Shown one piece after another: positions 28,401 to 37,788 of a stretch of DNA of 64,000 nt. A program made the position numbers and the translations under genes. Source of the stretch: Prochlorococcus marinus str. MIT 0918. GTDB taxonomy: Bacteria > Cyanobacteriota > Cyanobacteriia > PCC-6307 > Cyanobiaceae. Below the pieces are notes generated by a model. It was not told the origin of the DNA, ran no database searches, and saw nothing but the letters and a program-made list of their open reading frames with translations. Position 1 is the stretch's first letter. Each line of letters starts with the position of its first letter. The stretch covers positions 1,054,001-1,118,000 of the forward strand of contig NZ_CP114780.1 in the NCBI RefSeq assembly GCF_027359415.1, read 5' to 3'.

Positions 28401-29918
28401 TCAAATTAAAGCGTCTAAACATCCCAAAGCTGTAAGCATTCCTTTAGCTTTGTTGACAGTTTCTTTAAATTCATTGGAAGGAATAGAATCTGCAACAACT
28501 CCTGCACCAGCCTGAACTTCCACTCTATATTCTCCGTTTGATTGTCGATTTACTATCATAGTACGAATAGTGATTGCAGTATTTAATGCTCCATTTAAAT
28601 CCATAGATCCATAGACACCTGAATAAGGGCCTCTTTTATCTGACTCTAATTCATTAATTAATTGCATTGCTCTTATCTTTGGAGCTCCAGAGACAGTGCC
28701 AGCAGGAAATGTTGCCATCAACAAATCCCAAACATCCATTTCAGAATTTAATAATCCTTCTACCTCACTAACGATATGCATTACATGCGAATATTTTTCT
28801 ATACACATCAAGTCTTTCACAGAAACAGTTCCAGATTGACATACTCTGCCCAAATCATTTCGCCCTAAATCAACAAGCATTACATGCTCTGCAAGTTCCT
28901 TGGGGTCAGCCAACAAGTCCTTTTCTAATTTGAAATCTTCTTGCTCGGTATTTCCTCTCGGTCTTGTCCCTGCAATTGGTCTCACAGTAGCTAATATCTG
29001 ATTCCCAACCGGTTTTGCTTGGACCATGACTTCTGGACTTGAACCTATAAGTTGCCAATCACCGAAATCATAAAAAGCCATAAAAGGTGAAGGATTAACA
29101 ATCCTCAAACTTCTATACAAATCCAAAGGTGCATGCTTTACTTTAGCGCTGAATTTTTGACTTAAAACAAGTTGAAAGACATCTCCTTGAGCAATATATT
29201 CTTTAGTTTTTTTCACAGCACCTTCAAAATCTTTTTTGGCCCAATTACTTTTTACAGAGTCTGGAATATTAGTTGGAGGGTTCCATTTCAAAGGTTCCAT
29301 AGATGGTAAAGATTCTGACATACGCCTCTGAATTTCTTTCATGCCAGACAATGCTTGGTCATAGGCACTGTCTACTGATTTCTCACTAGTTAAATCCCCA
29401 TAAGAAATTGCTGTAATAAGCCTTTTTACTTGATCAAAAAGCACAAGCCTATCCATAAACATCCAAATGCCATCTGGAAGTTTATTTTCATTACGAGAAT
29501 GAACAGATACTTTTGGTTCTATCCATTTGATCAACTCATAACCCCACATTCCATAAAGTTGGCCTAAAGATGGCAAGCCAGGAATAACCTCAGAGTGATA
29601 TGGAGATAAAAAACTCCTTAATAAAGAAAAAGGATTACCAGTAAATTCTTCAATAACAGAGTTTCTCCAAGTTCTAGTAATTTTATCTCCTCTTACAGTT
29701 ACTACCCATAACGGATCTGAAGCCACTACACTCCAACGTCCTAGTGTATCTCCACCTTCAACAGACTCCAGTAAGACGCCTGGGGGCTTACCTTCTCCAA
29801 TTTTCAGCCATGTACTAAGAGGCGTCTCAAGGTCAGCAGGCCAACTACCAACTAGTGGTATATAGGTTAAACCTCTTGAAGCAGCTCCTATGAAAGACTC
29901 ACGATCAGATATAGACAT
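28401..29918 (-). CDS. trpE: Anthranilate synthase component I
   Basis: TrpE converts chorismate to anthranilate, first step of tryptophan synthesis, using ammonia from TrpG. The 505-aa product has a chorismate-binding domain with RNDLGRVCQSGTV, the FPAGTVSGAPKIRAM motif, PYSGVYGSMDLNG and a C-terminal GAGVVADSIPSNEF. The N-terminal LLESVEGGDTLGRWSVVASD holds the tryptophan feedback-site pattern (LLESV). No trpG is adjacent. Confidence 0.95.
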   Translation of the reverse strand: MSISDRESFIGAASRGLTYIPLVGSWPADLETPLSTWLKIGEGKPPGVLLESVEGGDTLGRWSVVASDPLWVVTVRGDKITRTWRNSVIEEFTGNPFSLLRSFLSPYHSEVIPGLPSLGQLYGMWGYELIKWIEPKVSVHSRNENKLPDGIWMFMDRLVLFDQVKRLITAISYGDLTSEKSVDSAYDQALSGMKEIQRRMSESLPSMEPLKWNPPTNIPDSVKSNWAKKDFEGAVKKTKEYIAQGDVFQLVLSQKFSAKVKHAPLDLYRSLRIVNPSPFMAFYDFGDWQLIGSSPEVMVQAKPVGNQILATVRPIAGTRPRGNTEQEDFKLEKDLLADPKELAEHVMLVDLGRNDLGRVCQSGTVSVKDLMCIEKYSHVMHIVSEVEGLLNSEMDVWDLLMATFPAGTVSGAPKIRAMQLINELESDKRGPYSGVYGSMDLNGALNTAITIRTMIVNRQSNGEYRVEVQAGAGVVADSIPSNEFKETVNKAKGMLTALGCLDALI

Positions 29919-29969
29919 TCACTTATCATTGCAGCCCTAGAAAAGAAAAGATAGTAAAAACTTTTTTCT

Positions 29970-30395
29970 TCAGGAGTCGAAAGTATTTTTTCCAGTAAAT
30001 TTAATACTTGCTGGATTTGGATTTTGACCAATTCTCCTAGCGTTATGATTGATTATTGAACGTCCCTCATTAACTTTTTCAGGAAACACTCCATCTTTAG
30101 GATGAAGATACTCTGTATCTCCACCAGGGAAAATTCGATAAATTTTATAATCTTCTATTCTTGGTTTAAATCCTCTTAATTGAGTACCAAGCGCTAAGCA
30201 TTGCTCTTTACGCGCGAAATACATTATGTTTTCGCCCTCATTCATCTTTGCTGCTCCCCCTGTAGGAAGCTCAAAGGCTTGAGATTTCTTGCTGGTCCAG
30301 GTTATGGCGTATTTTTCTTCTGTCTCAGCAGAATTAAGTAAACCACCGGTACTGCCGATGTTTTGAGGAAGGGTACCTTTTAAAACTTCTGTCAT
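29970..30395 (-). CDS. psaD: Photosystem I subunit II (ferredoxin docking)
   Basis: PsaD sits on the stromal side of photosystem I and docks ferredoxin. The 141-aa product starts [21 protein letters not shown] longer opening to 30416 adds MPNCKRS and is not supported. Conserved blocks are [31 protein letters not shown] and [20 protein letters not shown]. The last is followed by FPEKVNEGR and the C-terminal [14 protein letters not shown]. It is expressed at high level in related organisms. Confidence 0.97.
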   Translation of the reverse strand: MTEVLKGTLPQNIGSTGGLLNSAETEEKYAITWTSKKSQAFELPTGGAAKMNEGENIMYFARKEQCLALGTQLRGFKPRIEDYKIYRIFPGGDTEYLHPKDGVFPEKVNEGRSIINHNARRIGQNPNPASIKFTGKNTFDS

Positions 30396-30502
30396 TGATC
30401 TTTTGCAATTCGGCAATCAATTACTTGTTGAAAGTAGCACTATCTTTTGTACCTTTTATCACTTCGTTGGTAGAACCTTCACACGAGTCAACATTCATGT
30501 GA

Positions 30503-31882
30503 TTATTGCTGTGTTTCAGCTATAGGAAAAAAGACAGTTATTCCACTATCTTTTCTGCTTGTCAACCTGCCTCCAAGACTAGCCAATAACCTTTGAGTAG
30601 CTGCTTGGCTCAACTGCAAACTACCTGTATTTGGATTCCAACTTAGAACAGTACCTAAGTCAGAATTGTTATTCATTCCAATTTTTCCAAGCTCCCTAGA
30701 ATTAGAAGAATTACTTGTGATTTTCAATTTCAAACGATGTCCAGCTGGTTGCAGCTCTAAATAAAGGGTTCCTCCAGGAGGAATTCCTCGAGTATTTCGA
30801 TCTATTAGTCCGCCTAACATCAATTCCAGTCGTTCAGGGTCACTTAATACATGTGGCAAGTCAGGTGTGATATTTAAACAAAGATTCACTCCTCTACGCT
30901 CAAGCTGTTTTTCCCAAACTGGAAAAAGGATTTTTAATATTTTTCCTAAATCAGTACTAGCTAAATTGGATTTTTTAGTTTGATTCCTTTCAAGTTCTAC
31001 CGCATTGAAAATCAACCCAAACCTATCAATTTGCTCAGTGCATTCATCATCTATTTGCTTTAATCTTGAAAGAACTACCTTTGACAAATCCTCTTTGCGA
31101 AGAAGAGAACGAATTAAGGTTCTTATAGTTGCTAAAGGAGTACGAATCTCATGTGTCAAAGCTTCTAATAAAGAGATCTCACCATTCGTTTGATTGTTTA
31201 AATTTCCTTCTTGTTCTATATCTCTATATGTCTGAATATTTAGGCTTGGTGCAATGCCAGCAAGTCTTGAAGAAATAAGCGGCCAAAAGATTTTTGAAAT
31301 ATCTTCATTACTTTTCAAACTCCCTAAATCTGCTAACGAATCACGAATTTGTTTCGAAAATTGAGGCTTTTCAAAATTCAACCTATGGTCCAAAATATTT
31401 AATACATCAGTCAAAGTTTCCGGATCTGATCTCATCAAAAGGTTTCTTTCACCAGGCTTTCCTTGTAAAGCAAGTGCTATCTGTACATCTGGAGTGATTA
31501 CGATTAACAAAGGATCATGACCATCTTCTTGAAGTAAAGGCAACCTAGTGAAATGAGGTGAGACGGAAACATTTTCGGCAGCAATTGATCTCAAAGAAGC
31601 CGGAGGTAGTAATGCTGTATTAAGAAAGTTTAATCTTGATAATTCATCAGGAGCCCATACCCATCCCTTTAATCTATTTAACAACTTAGGTTCATAAAGA
31701 GCTGGCAATGGAGAAGCAAGCCACAAACCTTTCTTAAGATTCATGGGTAACAAAATCTCATCTTGAAGCGTATCCAAAGCAGCCCACCATAATCTTCTAA
31801 CAATTTCCTCATCCACTCTTCCAACAGGAACACCTTCAGCCATTCGCTGTTGGATTGAACTAATTGTGAACTGATTTACCAC
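30503..31882 (-). CDS. Sensor histidine kinase with degenerate ATP-binding domain
   Basis: The 459-aa soluble protein has a long N-terminal region with no obvious membrane segment, then a typical dimerisation/phosphoacceptor motif ALTHEIRTPLATI (His244) and a C-terminal HATPase-like region. In that region the N box reads RLELMLGGLIDRNTRGIPPG, without the usual NLLxNA. No DxGxG box is present; SDLGTVLSWNPNTGSLQL stands in its place. It may be a weak or non-autophosphorylating kinase. Its GTG start overlaps the rodA stop by one base, so it is coupled to rodA. No response regulator is adjacent. Confidence 0.75.
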   Translation of the reverse strand: MVNQFTISSIQQRMAEGVPVGRVDEEIVRRLWWAALDTLQDEILLPMNLKKGLWLASPLPALYEPKLLNRLKGWVWAPDELSRLNFLNTALLPPASLRSIAAENVSVSPHFTRLPLLQEDGHDPLLIVITPDVQIALALQGKPGERNLLMRSDPETLTDVLNILDHRLNFEKPQFSKQIRDSLADLGSLKSNEDISKIFWPLISSRLAGIAPSLNIQTYRDIEQEGNLNNQTNGEISLLEALTHEIRTPLATIRTLIRSLLRKEDLSKVVLSRLKQIDDECTEQIDRFGLIFNAVELERNQTKKSNLASTDLGKILKILFPVWEKQLERRGVNLCLNITPDLPHVLSDPERLELMLGGLIDRNTRGIPPGGTLYLELQPAGHRLKLKITSNSSNSRELGKIGMNNNSDLGTVLSWNPNTGSLQLSQAATQRLLASLGGRLTSRKDSGITVFFPIAETQQ

Positions 31883-33162
31883 TAATTCTTGTTAAAAGAT
31901 CTTGATCTACGCTCTACAGAAAGACAAAGCCCCAAAGCCATAAAACTAACTAACAATGCTGTTCTCCCATAACTCATAAATGGTAATGGAATTCCTGTTA
32001 TTGGACCCAGTCCAATAGTCATAAAAATATTAATTACCATTTGAAACATAATCATAGTCGCGACTCCTATTACTACTAAAGACTCAAACCTTGTGTATGC
32101 ATTTCTAGCAATTTTTAAAAGGCTAAAAATTAACAAAAAGAACACACCAGAAACAAACATAGTACCAATAAATCCAGTTTCTTCTCCCAAAGCACTAAAA
32201 ATAAAATCCGTATGTTGCTCTGGTATAAATCGTAATTTTGTTAATTGCCCTTGTAGTAATCCAGTGCCAAAAAGCCCGCCTGATCCGATACCAATAGTAC
32301 TTTGAATAAGATGATAACCCCCACCAAGAGGATCCTGCGCAGGGTTTAAAAATAAAATCAACCTATCTCTTTGGTAATCCTTTAAAGCATTCATCCAAAG
32401 CCAAGGAGTAACCCATGCAATTACAGTTAGACTACTCACTGTAAAAAAAGCACTAAAATATTTTTTTGGTAATGAGCGATACGCCAAAAATCCCATAATT
32501 GGAATCCATAAAAACAGGCCAAAATTCCAAATTCCTACCAAAATAGCTGTAAAAATTCCTGATAAAAAAAGCAAGAGCCATTCCAGAGGCATACCTGCCC
32601 AAAAAAGCATCACTAAAAGGACTGCGCCAAAAACTAAAGATGTTCCCAAATCAGGCTGAATAAAGACCAAGAACCATGGAATTGCAATCACGCCAAAAGG
32701 CTTCCAGAGCTGCTTTGGAGTATGAAATTTTTGACGCTCAAGAATTGACGCAAGAACAAGGATCACAATAAGTTTTGCAATTTCAGATGGCTGAATATTT
32801 ACGCCTCCAATACTTAACCATCGCTGAGCTCCTAAAGCTGATACTCCTAAAAACCGTACAGCTATCAGGCTTAAAATACTCAAGGTATATAAAGGCAATA
32901 ATAAATAGCGCAATCTTGCTAGATGTATTTGAGAAATTATCAATGCAAGCAGAATTCCAACACCAGCTGTAATTAAATGTTGGTACCATGCTACAAAAGC
33001 TAACTGTCGTTGTGTACTTGCAATCAAGACACTCGATAAAACGACTAAGCTAATAGGAGCTATTAATAATACTGAATTAAAATCTTTGAATTGTTTCCCA
33101 CTAAATCTGGTTCTCATTGATAGTCTTTGGTTTTTGAAGCATGAATAAAAAACATTAGACAT
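31882..33162 (-). CDS. rodA: RodA/FtsW-family peptidoglycan glycosyltransferase
   Basis: RodA is a SEDS-family enzyme that polymerises lipid II during cell elongation. The 426-aa product is highly hydrophobic, with about ten membrane spans. It carries the SEDS signatures GVSALGAQRWLSIGGVNIQP, FIPEQHTDFIFSALGEETGF and the C-terminal LPFMSYGRTALLVSF. Two ATGs are possible (33162 and 33117); the second removes 15 non-conserved residues. It follows mrp by 6 nt and is coupled to the histidine kinase gene. Confidence 0.94.
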   Translation of the reverse strand: MSNVFYSCFKNQRLSMRTRFSGKQFKDFNSVLLIAPISLVVLSSVLIASTQRQLAFVAWYQHLITAGVGILLALIISQIHLARLRYLLLPLYTLSILSLIAVRFLGVSALGAQRWLSIGGVNIQPSEIAKLIVILVLASILERQKFHTPKQLWKPFGVIAIPWFLVFIQPDLGTSLVFGAVLLVMLFWAGMPLEWLLLFLSGIFTAILVGIWNFGLFLWIPIMGFLAYRSLPKKYFSAFFTVSSLTVIAWVTPWLWMNALKDYQRDRLILFLNPAQDPLGGGYHLIQSTIGIGSGGLFGTGLLQGQLTKLRFIPEQHTDFIFSALGEETGFIGTMFVSGVFFLLIFSLLKIARNAYTRFESLVVIGVATMIMFQMVINIFMTIGLGPITGIPLPFMSYGRTALLVSFMALGLCLSVERRSRSFNKN

Positions 33163-33168
33163 TAATCC

Positions 33169-34245
33169 CTATAGTTCTTTAAAATTTTGTAAGAAGGAGC
33201 GTACAAGATTATTAAAAGCTTTTGAGGTCTCAGAATTTGGATACTGAATAACGATCGGAATTCCTTCTTGTGGATTCTCTAAAGAGTTTATTTCAAGAGG
33301 CAGTTTTGCCAATAAGGGAACACAGTTTTCTGTCGCCAAAGTTTCCCCCCCGCCATTTCCAAACAACTCATATTGACGTCTTGGTTCATCAGGAGTGATA
33401 AAAATAGACATGTTTTCTATTACGCCAAGTATTGGTACATTCATTTGCTTAAACATAGCTAAGCCTCTTCTAGAATCTTGTAGTGATACTTTCTGAGGTG
33501 TTGTTACTATTAACACTCCACTCATCGGTACTGCTTGCGCGAGAGAAAGCTGAGCATCTCCAGTCCCAGGCGGTAAATCAACGATCAGAAAATCTTTTTC
33601 TCCCCAATTTGCTTGATATAAAAATTGTCTAATAATCCCATTCAACATTGGACCACGCCAAATAACTGGCTGATTCTCATCAATTAGTAATCCCATAGAA
33701 ACCATTCCAATTCCATATATCTCAATCGGAATAATTTTCTGATCTGCACCACTACCAATAACTTCTGGTGTCTTCTCCGTAACTCCAAGCATGATTGGAG
33801 TATTAGGACCATATATATCTGCATCTAATAAACCAACTGTATATCCATTATTAGCCAAAGAACATGCAAGGTTTACAGCAACTGTACTTTTACCAACACC
33901 ACCTTTTCCACTACTCACTGCAATAACATTCTTAACTCCTGGAATTCTTTGCAATGGTGCCATTTGTCCATGACCAGCACTGCCAATTTCTGAATTACTA
34001 GAAGCTGTATTGCTTAATTCAATCTGAACTTCTGAAATTTCATTAAAATTCTCAACAATGATTTTAATTTCATTAGCAATTCTCTCTCTTTGACTTTGAG
34101 CAAAGCCTGGCAAATTTAATCTAACAATTGCTTTTGGTGGAATTACTCGAACTTGATCAATCCATTTAAGTTCTACTATTGAATGATTACTTCCAGAATC
34201 CTTAATGGAAGACAATTCATGAATAACTCTCTCTTCAGTCAGCAT
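33169..34245 (-). CDS. mrp: Mrp/ApbC-type iron-sulfur carrier ATPase
   Basis: Mrp proteins carry and deliver Fe-S clusters. The 358-aa product has an N-terminal MIP18/DUF59 domain (residues 1-95) and a MinD-like P-loop ATPase starting with IAVSSGKGGVGKSTVAVNLA. Also visible are DADIYGPNTPIMLG, LIVDLPPGTGDAQLSL and the C-terminal GGETLATE. A CxxC cluster motif near the C-terminus, found in many ApbC proteins, is not evident. It diverges from hemF. Confidence 0.94.
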   Translation of the reverse strand: MLTEERVIHELSSIKDSGSNHSIVELKWIDQVRVIPPKAIVRLNLPGFAQSQRERIANEIKIIVENFNEISEVQIELSNTASSNSEIGSAGHGQMAPLQRIPGVKNVIAVSSGKGGVGKSTVAVNLACSLANNGYTVGLLDADIYGPNTPIMLGVTEKTPEVIGSGADQKIIPIEIYGIGMVSMGLLIDENQPVIWRGPMLNGIIRQFLYQANWGEKDFLIVDLPPGTGDAQLSLAQAVPMSGVLIVTTPQKVSLQDSRRGLAMFKQMNVPILGVIENMSIFITPDEPRRQYELFGNGGGETLATENCVPLLAKLPLEINSLENPQEGIPIVIQYPNSETSKAFNNLVRSFLQNFKEL

Positions 34246-34321
34246 AATTTTAAATCATCTTTCACTAATCTTAAGAGGGTAATCCAATGAATTAGCCTCT
34301 TAGAGAAAAATAAAAAAAGCT

Positions 34322-35365
34322 GTGGCATCTAAGATAAAAACCGCTCAACCTCCTTCAGATTCCAGAGAGAGAGCTAAAGCTTTATTATTAGGTTTACAAG
34401 ACAAAATTTGCAATGGATTAGAGCAAATAGATGCGGAAGGAAAGTTTCAAGAAGAATCTTGGGAAAGAGAAGAAGGTGGAGGAGGCAGATCAAGAGTTAT
34501 GCGTGAAGGGAGAATATTTGAACAAGGTGGAGTGAACTTTTCGGAAGTACAAGGAGAAGAATTGCCTCCATCAATAATTAATCAGAGACCAGAAGCTAAA
34601 GGGCACAATTGGTTTGCAACTGGAACTTCTATGGTTCTACATCCACAGAACCCTTATATACCAACGGTTCATTTAAATTATCGCTACTTTGAAGCTGGTC
34701 CTGTTTGGTGGTTTGGAGGGGGGGCTGATTTAACTCCTTATTATCCTTACTTAAATGACACTCGTCATTTTCATAAAATTCATCAAGAAGCCTGCGATTC
34801 TATTAATCCATCTCTTCATAAAGTTTTTAAACCTTGGTGTGATGAATATTTTTACTTAAAGCATCGAAATGAGAGTAGAGGAGTAGGAGGGATTTTTTTC
34901 GATTATCAAGATGGCTCAGGACTGCTGTATAAAGGCCAAAATACAGATAGCAAAGCTGCAATTACTTCAAAAGAAATAGGAGAGCAAAGCCTTACATGGG
35001 AAAAATTGTTTTCTTTAGCTAAGGCCTGTGGAGAATCATTTTTACCAGCATTTATTCCAATCATTGAAAAGCGACATCATCAAACATATGGTGACCGTGA
35101 AAGAGAATTCCAACTTTATCGAAGAGGAAGATACGTAGAATTTAATTTAGTCTGGGATAGAGGAACTATTTTCGGGTTGCAAACTAATGGAAGAACTGAA
35201 TCAATCCTGATGTCTCTGCCACCTCTAGCAAGATGGGAATATGGGTTTAAAGCACCACCGGAATCAAGAGAAGCACTATTAACCGAAGTATTTACACAGC
35301 CACAAGATTGGTTTACTGATAAGAGTCTTGAAGAAAAATGTAGTCCTCTTTCAGCTGTGGATTAA
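34322..35365 (+). CDS. hemF: Coproporphyrinogen III oxidase, oxygen-dependent
   Basis: HemF converts coproporphyrinogen III to protoporphyrinogen IX in heme and chlorophyll synthesis, using oxygen. The 347-aa product has the conserved [35 protein letters not shown] and [20 protein letters not shown] blocks. It starts at GTG. Its last 53 nt overlap the convergent amidase-like gene, an unusually large overlap between two apparently intact genes. Confidence 0.96.
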   Translation: MASKIKTAQPPSDSRERAKALLLGLQDKICNGLEQIDAEGKFQEESWEREEGGGGRSRVMREGRIFEQGGVNFSEVQGEELPPSIINQRPEAKGHNWFATGTSMVLHPQNPYIPTVHLNYRYFEAGPVWWFGGGADLTPYYPYLNDTRHFHKIHQEACDSINPSLHKVFKPWCDEYFYLKHRNESRGVGGIFFDYQDGSGLLYKGQNTDSKAAITSKEIGEQSLTWEKLFSLAKACGESFLPAFIPIIEKRHHQTYGDREREFQLYRRGRYVEFNLVWDRGTIFGLQTNGRTESILMSLPPLARWEYGFKAPPESREALLTEVFTQPQDWFTDKSLEEKCSPLSAVD

Positions 35366-36137
35366 ATGAATTCCTGGAATTTATACCTTCCAAAAATGCA
35401 TTAACAATATATTCTGCAATTTTTTCTATTGTTTGATCTCTAGAATCAATATTTCTCAAGTTCTTCTCAAGTTCCCCTTCTAATTTACCTATCTCTAAAA
35501 TCCTAATATTTCTTCTTGGAGCTCCTAAACCTCCTCGAAAAAAAAGAGGATAACGACCAAAAGTTCGTGCAAGTGATTCATCAATATTATTTAGTTTTTT
35601 CGACAAAGGAGGAATTAAACCTGAACCTAAACCATATGCTCCATAAGAATCAAAATGTATCTCCAAAACATATCCTCCTTTAGCCGCGAATTTTGAGCCT
35701 ACCGACCAATTAGTATTGAAATCATTTTCATCGACTATTGTCCTAACCCTCGAATCATAAGAACTAATGTTTAAGCCTTTTTTTTTACCTAATCTAACTA
35801 CAGCTTTCATAACTTTTAAATTCCAAAACAACTCATCACTGACTGAATTATCCATAGGAGGCAAGCCATTTACACCTACTGCCTCCCCTGGAGTACCAGA
35901 CCCTTCAATACCTTGTGAATCTGCATGACCAGCCATAACTAAAATGGGTATAGAACTCGATACAGTTCGATTACCTTTCCAAATAGTTTTTTTATGAAAT
36001 CGTGGGCCAAGAAAAATGTCTAATGGTTCAGCAATAGAAAATAAATGCAAAGAAAAAATTGATAAAAAAATAAAAAATAAAAAATAAAAATTTGCAAAAG
36101 TAAATTTCTTAATTAGAAAAAAACTTCTACTATTCAT
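35313..36137 (-). CDS. N-acetylmuramoyl-L-alanine amidase-like exported protein
   Basis: The 274-aa product begins with a hydrophobic segment (residues 12-36, [20 protein letters not shown]) that should be a signal peptide or anchor. The rest resembles a zinc amidase: [10 protein letters not shown] (zinc His), [12 protein letters not shown] (second His) and [15 protein letters not shown], where a conserved catalytic Glu is expected. This fold cleaves peptide from glycan in peptidoglycan; the match is by pattern only. It overlaps hemF convergently and follows the CCB gene after 5 nt. Confidence 0.55.
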   Translation of the reverse strand: MNSRSFFLIKKFTFANFYFLFFIFLSIFSLHLFSIAEPLDIFLGPRFHKKTIWKGNRTVSSSIPILVMAGHADSQGIEGSGTPGEAVGVNGLPPMDNSVSDELFWNLKVMKAVVRLGKKKGLNISSYDSRVRTIVDENDFNTNWSVGSKFAAKGGYVLEIHFDSYGAYGLGSGLIPPLSKKLNNIDESLARTFGRYPLFFRGGLGAPRRNIRILEIGKLEGELEKNLRNIDSRDQTIEKIAEYIVNAFLEGINSRNSFNPQLKEDYIFLQDSYQ

Positions 36138-36142
36138 ATTGA

Positions 36143-36697
36143 TTAAATTGGGGAAGAAGTTAATGAACCATCAGTAGTTAATTTAAGACTATTAGAAAGC
36201 TCTAGATCTATAGCAATCAACTCATCTCTATGAGCTCTTACTCGTAACAGACTTCCTGCTTGATTAACAGAATCTATTAGTTTTATCTCTAAATATTCAA
36301 TTCTAGAAGCTCTACTTCGATAATATAAGCCTGCCAAAGGTCCTATAGTTATAAACATCAATGGCCACCAACCTACGTTAGAATAAAGTTGGCAAATAAC
36401 AAGTCCTAAACAACAACCTCCAAGTCCACAAAGTATTGATAAAAATACAGCTAATACTCTACTATATGAAACATTTCCATTAAATCTCAGCACTTGTTTT
36501 TCTGCATCACCTCCATCTCTTCTCCAACCTCTTTTTTCTAACCAATCACTAATTCCATTTAACACATCTATTGGAGGCAAAGGTGAAGAAACATCTACAA
36601 CTGTTGTCCTGTCTTTACTAGCTGCACGCAAAAAGAAGCCTAGACCAATAGCCAATAAAATTGTTAAAATAAATGTTGAATAATATGAAGATTGCAT
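36143..36697 (-). CDS. CCB-type cofactor assembly protein of cytochrome b6f (complex C subunit B family)
   Basis: The 184-aa membrane protein has an N-terminal anchor (YYSTFILTILLAIGLGFFLR) and a central pair of helices (YSRVLAVFLSILCGLGGCCL and GWWPLMFITIGPLAGLYYRS). A soluble C-terminal part contains LEIKLIDSVNQAGSLLRVRA. This layout and motif set fit cyanobacterial homologues of the plant CCB factors that attach heme c(i) to cytochrome b6. Family naming is from memory. The promoter region contains a 17-bp inverted repeat. Confidence 0.7.
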   Translation of the reverse strand: MQSSYYSTFILTILLAIGLGFFLRAASKDRTTVVDVSSPLPPIDVLNGISDWLEKRGWRRDGGDAEKQVLRFNGNVSYSRVLAVFLSILCGLGGCCLGLVICQLYSNVGWWPLMFITIGPLAGLYYRSRASRIEYLEIKLIDSVNQAGSLLRVRAHRDELIAIDLELSNSLKLTTDGSLTSSPI

Positions 36698-36738
36698 CTA
36701 TACAATAATGAAAAGGTTTGAGTGTAAATAATCTAAAA

Positions 36739-36776
36739 TTTTTATTGATTAAATAGAGCTATTTAATCAATAAAAA
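36739..36776. repeat. 17-bp perfect inverted repeat in a divergent promoter region
   Basis: The left arm TTTTTATTGATTAAATA (36739-36755) and right arm TATTTAATCAATAAAAA (36760-36776) are exact reverse complements around a GAGC spacer. It lies 41 nt upstream of the CCB-like start and 42 nt upstream of the RNase D start, so it is nearly central between two genes that diverge. A terminator is not expected there. It could be an operator for a dimeric regulator, a cruciform, or a stem at both 5' leaders. Confidence 0.9.
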
Positions 36777-36818
36777 GCATTTTTCTATCTCATTGATTCT
36801 AATCTACTTTTTGAACGT

Positions 36819-37463
36819 ATGACAAGCGTGGATAAAAAACCTGCAAGTTTTAGAGTCTTTAAACAAGATCTAAACGAAGAAACCAAGCAGAATTTTTCGA
36901 AAAAAGGTGCCCTAGCTATCGATACAGAAGCTATGGGATTAATACATGGTCGAGACAGGCTATGCTTAGTCCAAATTTGTGATGATGAAGATAACGTCGC
37001 TTGTATAAAAATCGATCAAGGGCAAAAAAGTGCTCCTAATCTAAAAGAACTCTTGGAAAATAGTTGTATTGAAAAGGTATTTCATTTCGCAAGGTTTGAT
37101 GTCGCTGCACTTGCAAGTAATCTTCGCATATCAGTAAACCCTATATTCTGTACAAAAATTGCCAGTAAAATTGGTAGAACTTATTCTCCCAGGCATGGCT
37201 TAAAAGAAGTAATTTTAGAACTTGTTGGAGTAGAACTTGACAAACAAGCTCAAAGCAGTGATTGGGGACGAACAGAAGACCTCTCTGAGAAACAACTTGC
37301 ATATGCCGCTAATGATGTTCGCTATTTGCTTTCAGCTAGAAATCAACTTGAAAAAATGTTAATTCGAGAAAAAAGATGGGAACTAACGCAAAGATGTTTT
37401 CAATGTATCCCAGTGATTTGTGATTTAGATCAAATGCGCTTCCATAATATTTTTGAACATTAA
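36819..37463 (+). CDS. rnd: Ribonuclease D-type 3'-5' exonuclease
   Basis: The 214-aa product carries the DEDD exonuclease motifs: ALAIDTEAMGL (Exo I, Asp and Glu), EKVFHFARFDVAALA (Exo II Asp) and LAYAANDVRYLLSAR (Exo III, Tyr and Asp). It lacks the HRDC domains of E. coli RNase D, giving a short form like those of other cyanobacteria. The likely job is tRNA or small-RNA 3' trimming. Confidence 0.88.
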   Translation: MTSVDKKPASFRVFKQDLNEETKQNFSKKGALAIDTEAMGLIHGRDRLCLVQICDDEDNVACIKIDQGQKSAPNLKELLENSCIEKVFHFARFDVAALASNLRISVNPIFCTKIASKIGRTYSPRHGLKEVILELVGVELDKQAQSSDWGRTEDLSEKQLAYAANDVRYLLSARNQLEKMLIREKRWELTQRCFQCIPVICDLDQMRFHNIFEH

Positions 37464-37473
37464 AAATCAACTT

Positions 37474-37743
37474 TCAATCCTCCACCATAAAATTTTCTTC
37501 ATCTGCAAGAGCCTCCAATAAATTGTCCAACTGATTATTTCTTGTTTTTCCTTCTATTTCAGAAACTGAACGAATTTCATTTAAAAGATTTATTGCCACA
37601 TCTTTTCTAGAAGAAAGATCCTTAGCACCTTTAGAAGCAGCTACAAGATCTATTTTCTTTTTTGCAGCAGAGATACTGATACTGAGACAAGAAGCCAATT
37701 CAGCACAAACTTTTAAATAATCATGTTCTTTGATACCTGACAT
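37474..37743 (-). CDS. Conserved hypothetical protein, small helical
   Basis: I do not recognise this 89-aa protein. The ATG at 37743 (MSGIKEHDYLKVCAELASCL) is preferred over an opening to 37782 because the added residues look non-conserved. It is predicted to be all-helical and soluble, with an acidic C-terminus (LADEENFMVED). It begins 45 nt after the LpxB-like stop on the same strand and converges on the RNase D gene 10 nt away. Confidence 0.6.
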   Translation of the reverse strand: MSGIKEHDYLKVCAELASCLSISISAAKKKIDLVAASKGAKDLSSRKDVAINLLNEIRSVSEIEGKTRNNQLDNLLEALADEENFMVED

Positions 37744-37788
37744 ACGGAAAAGACTAAAGCTTAAGTATCTCTCTTCTTGCAACCAAGC

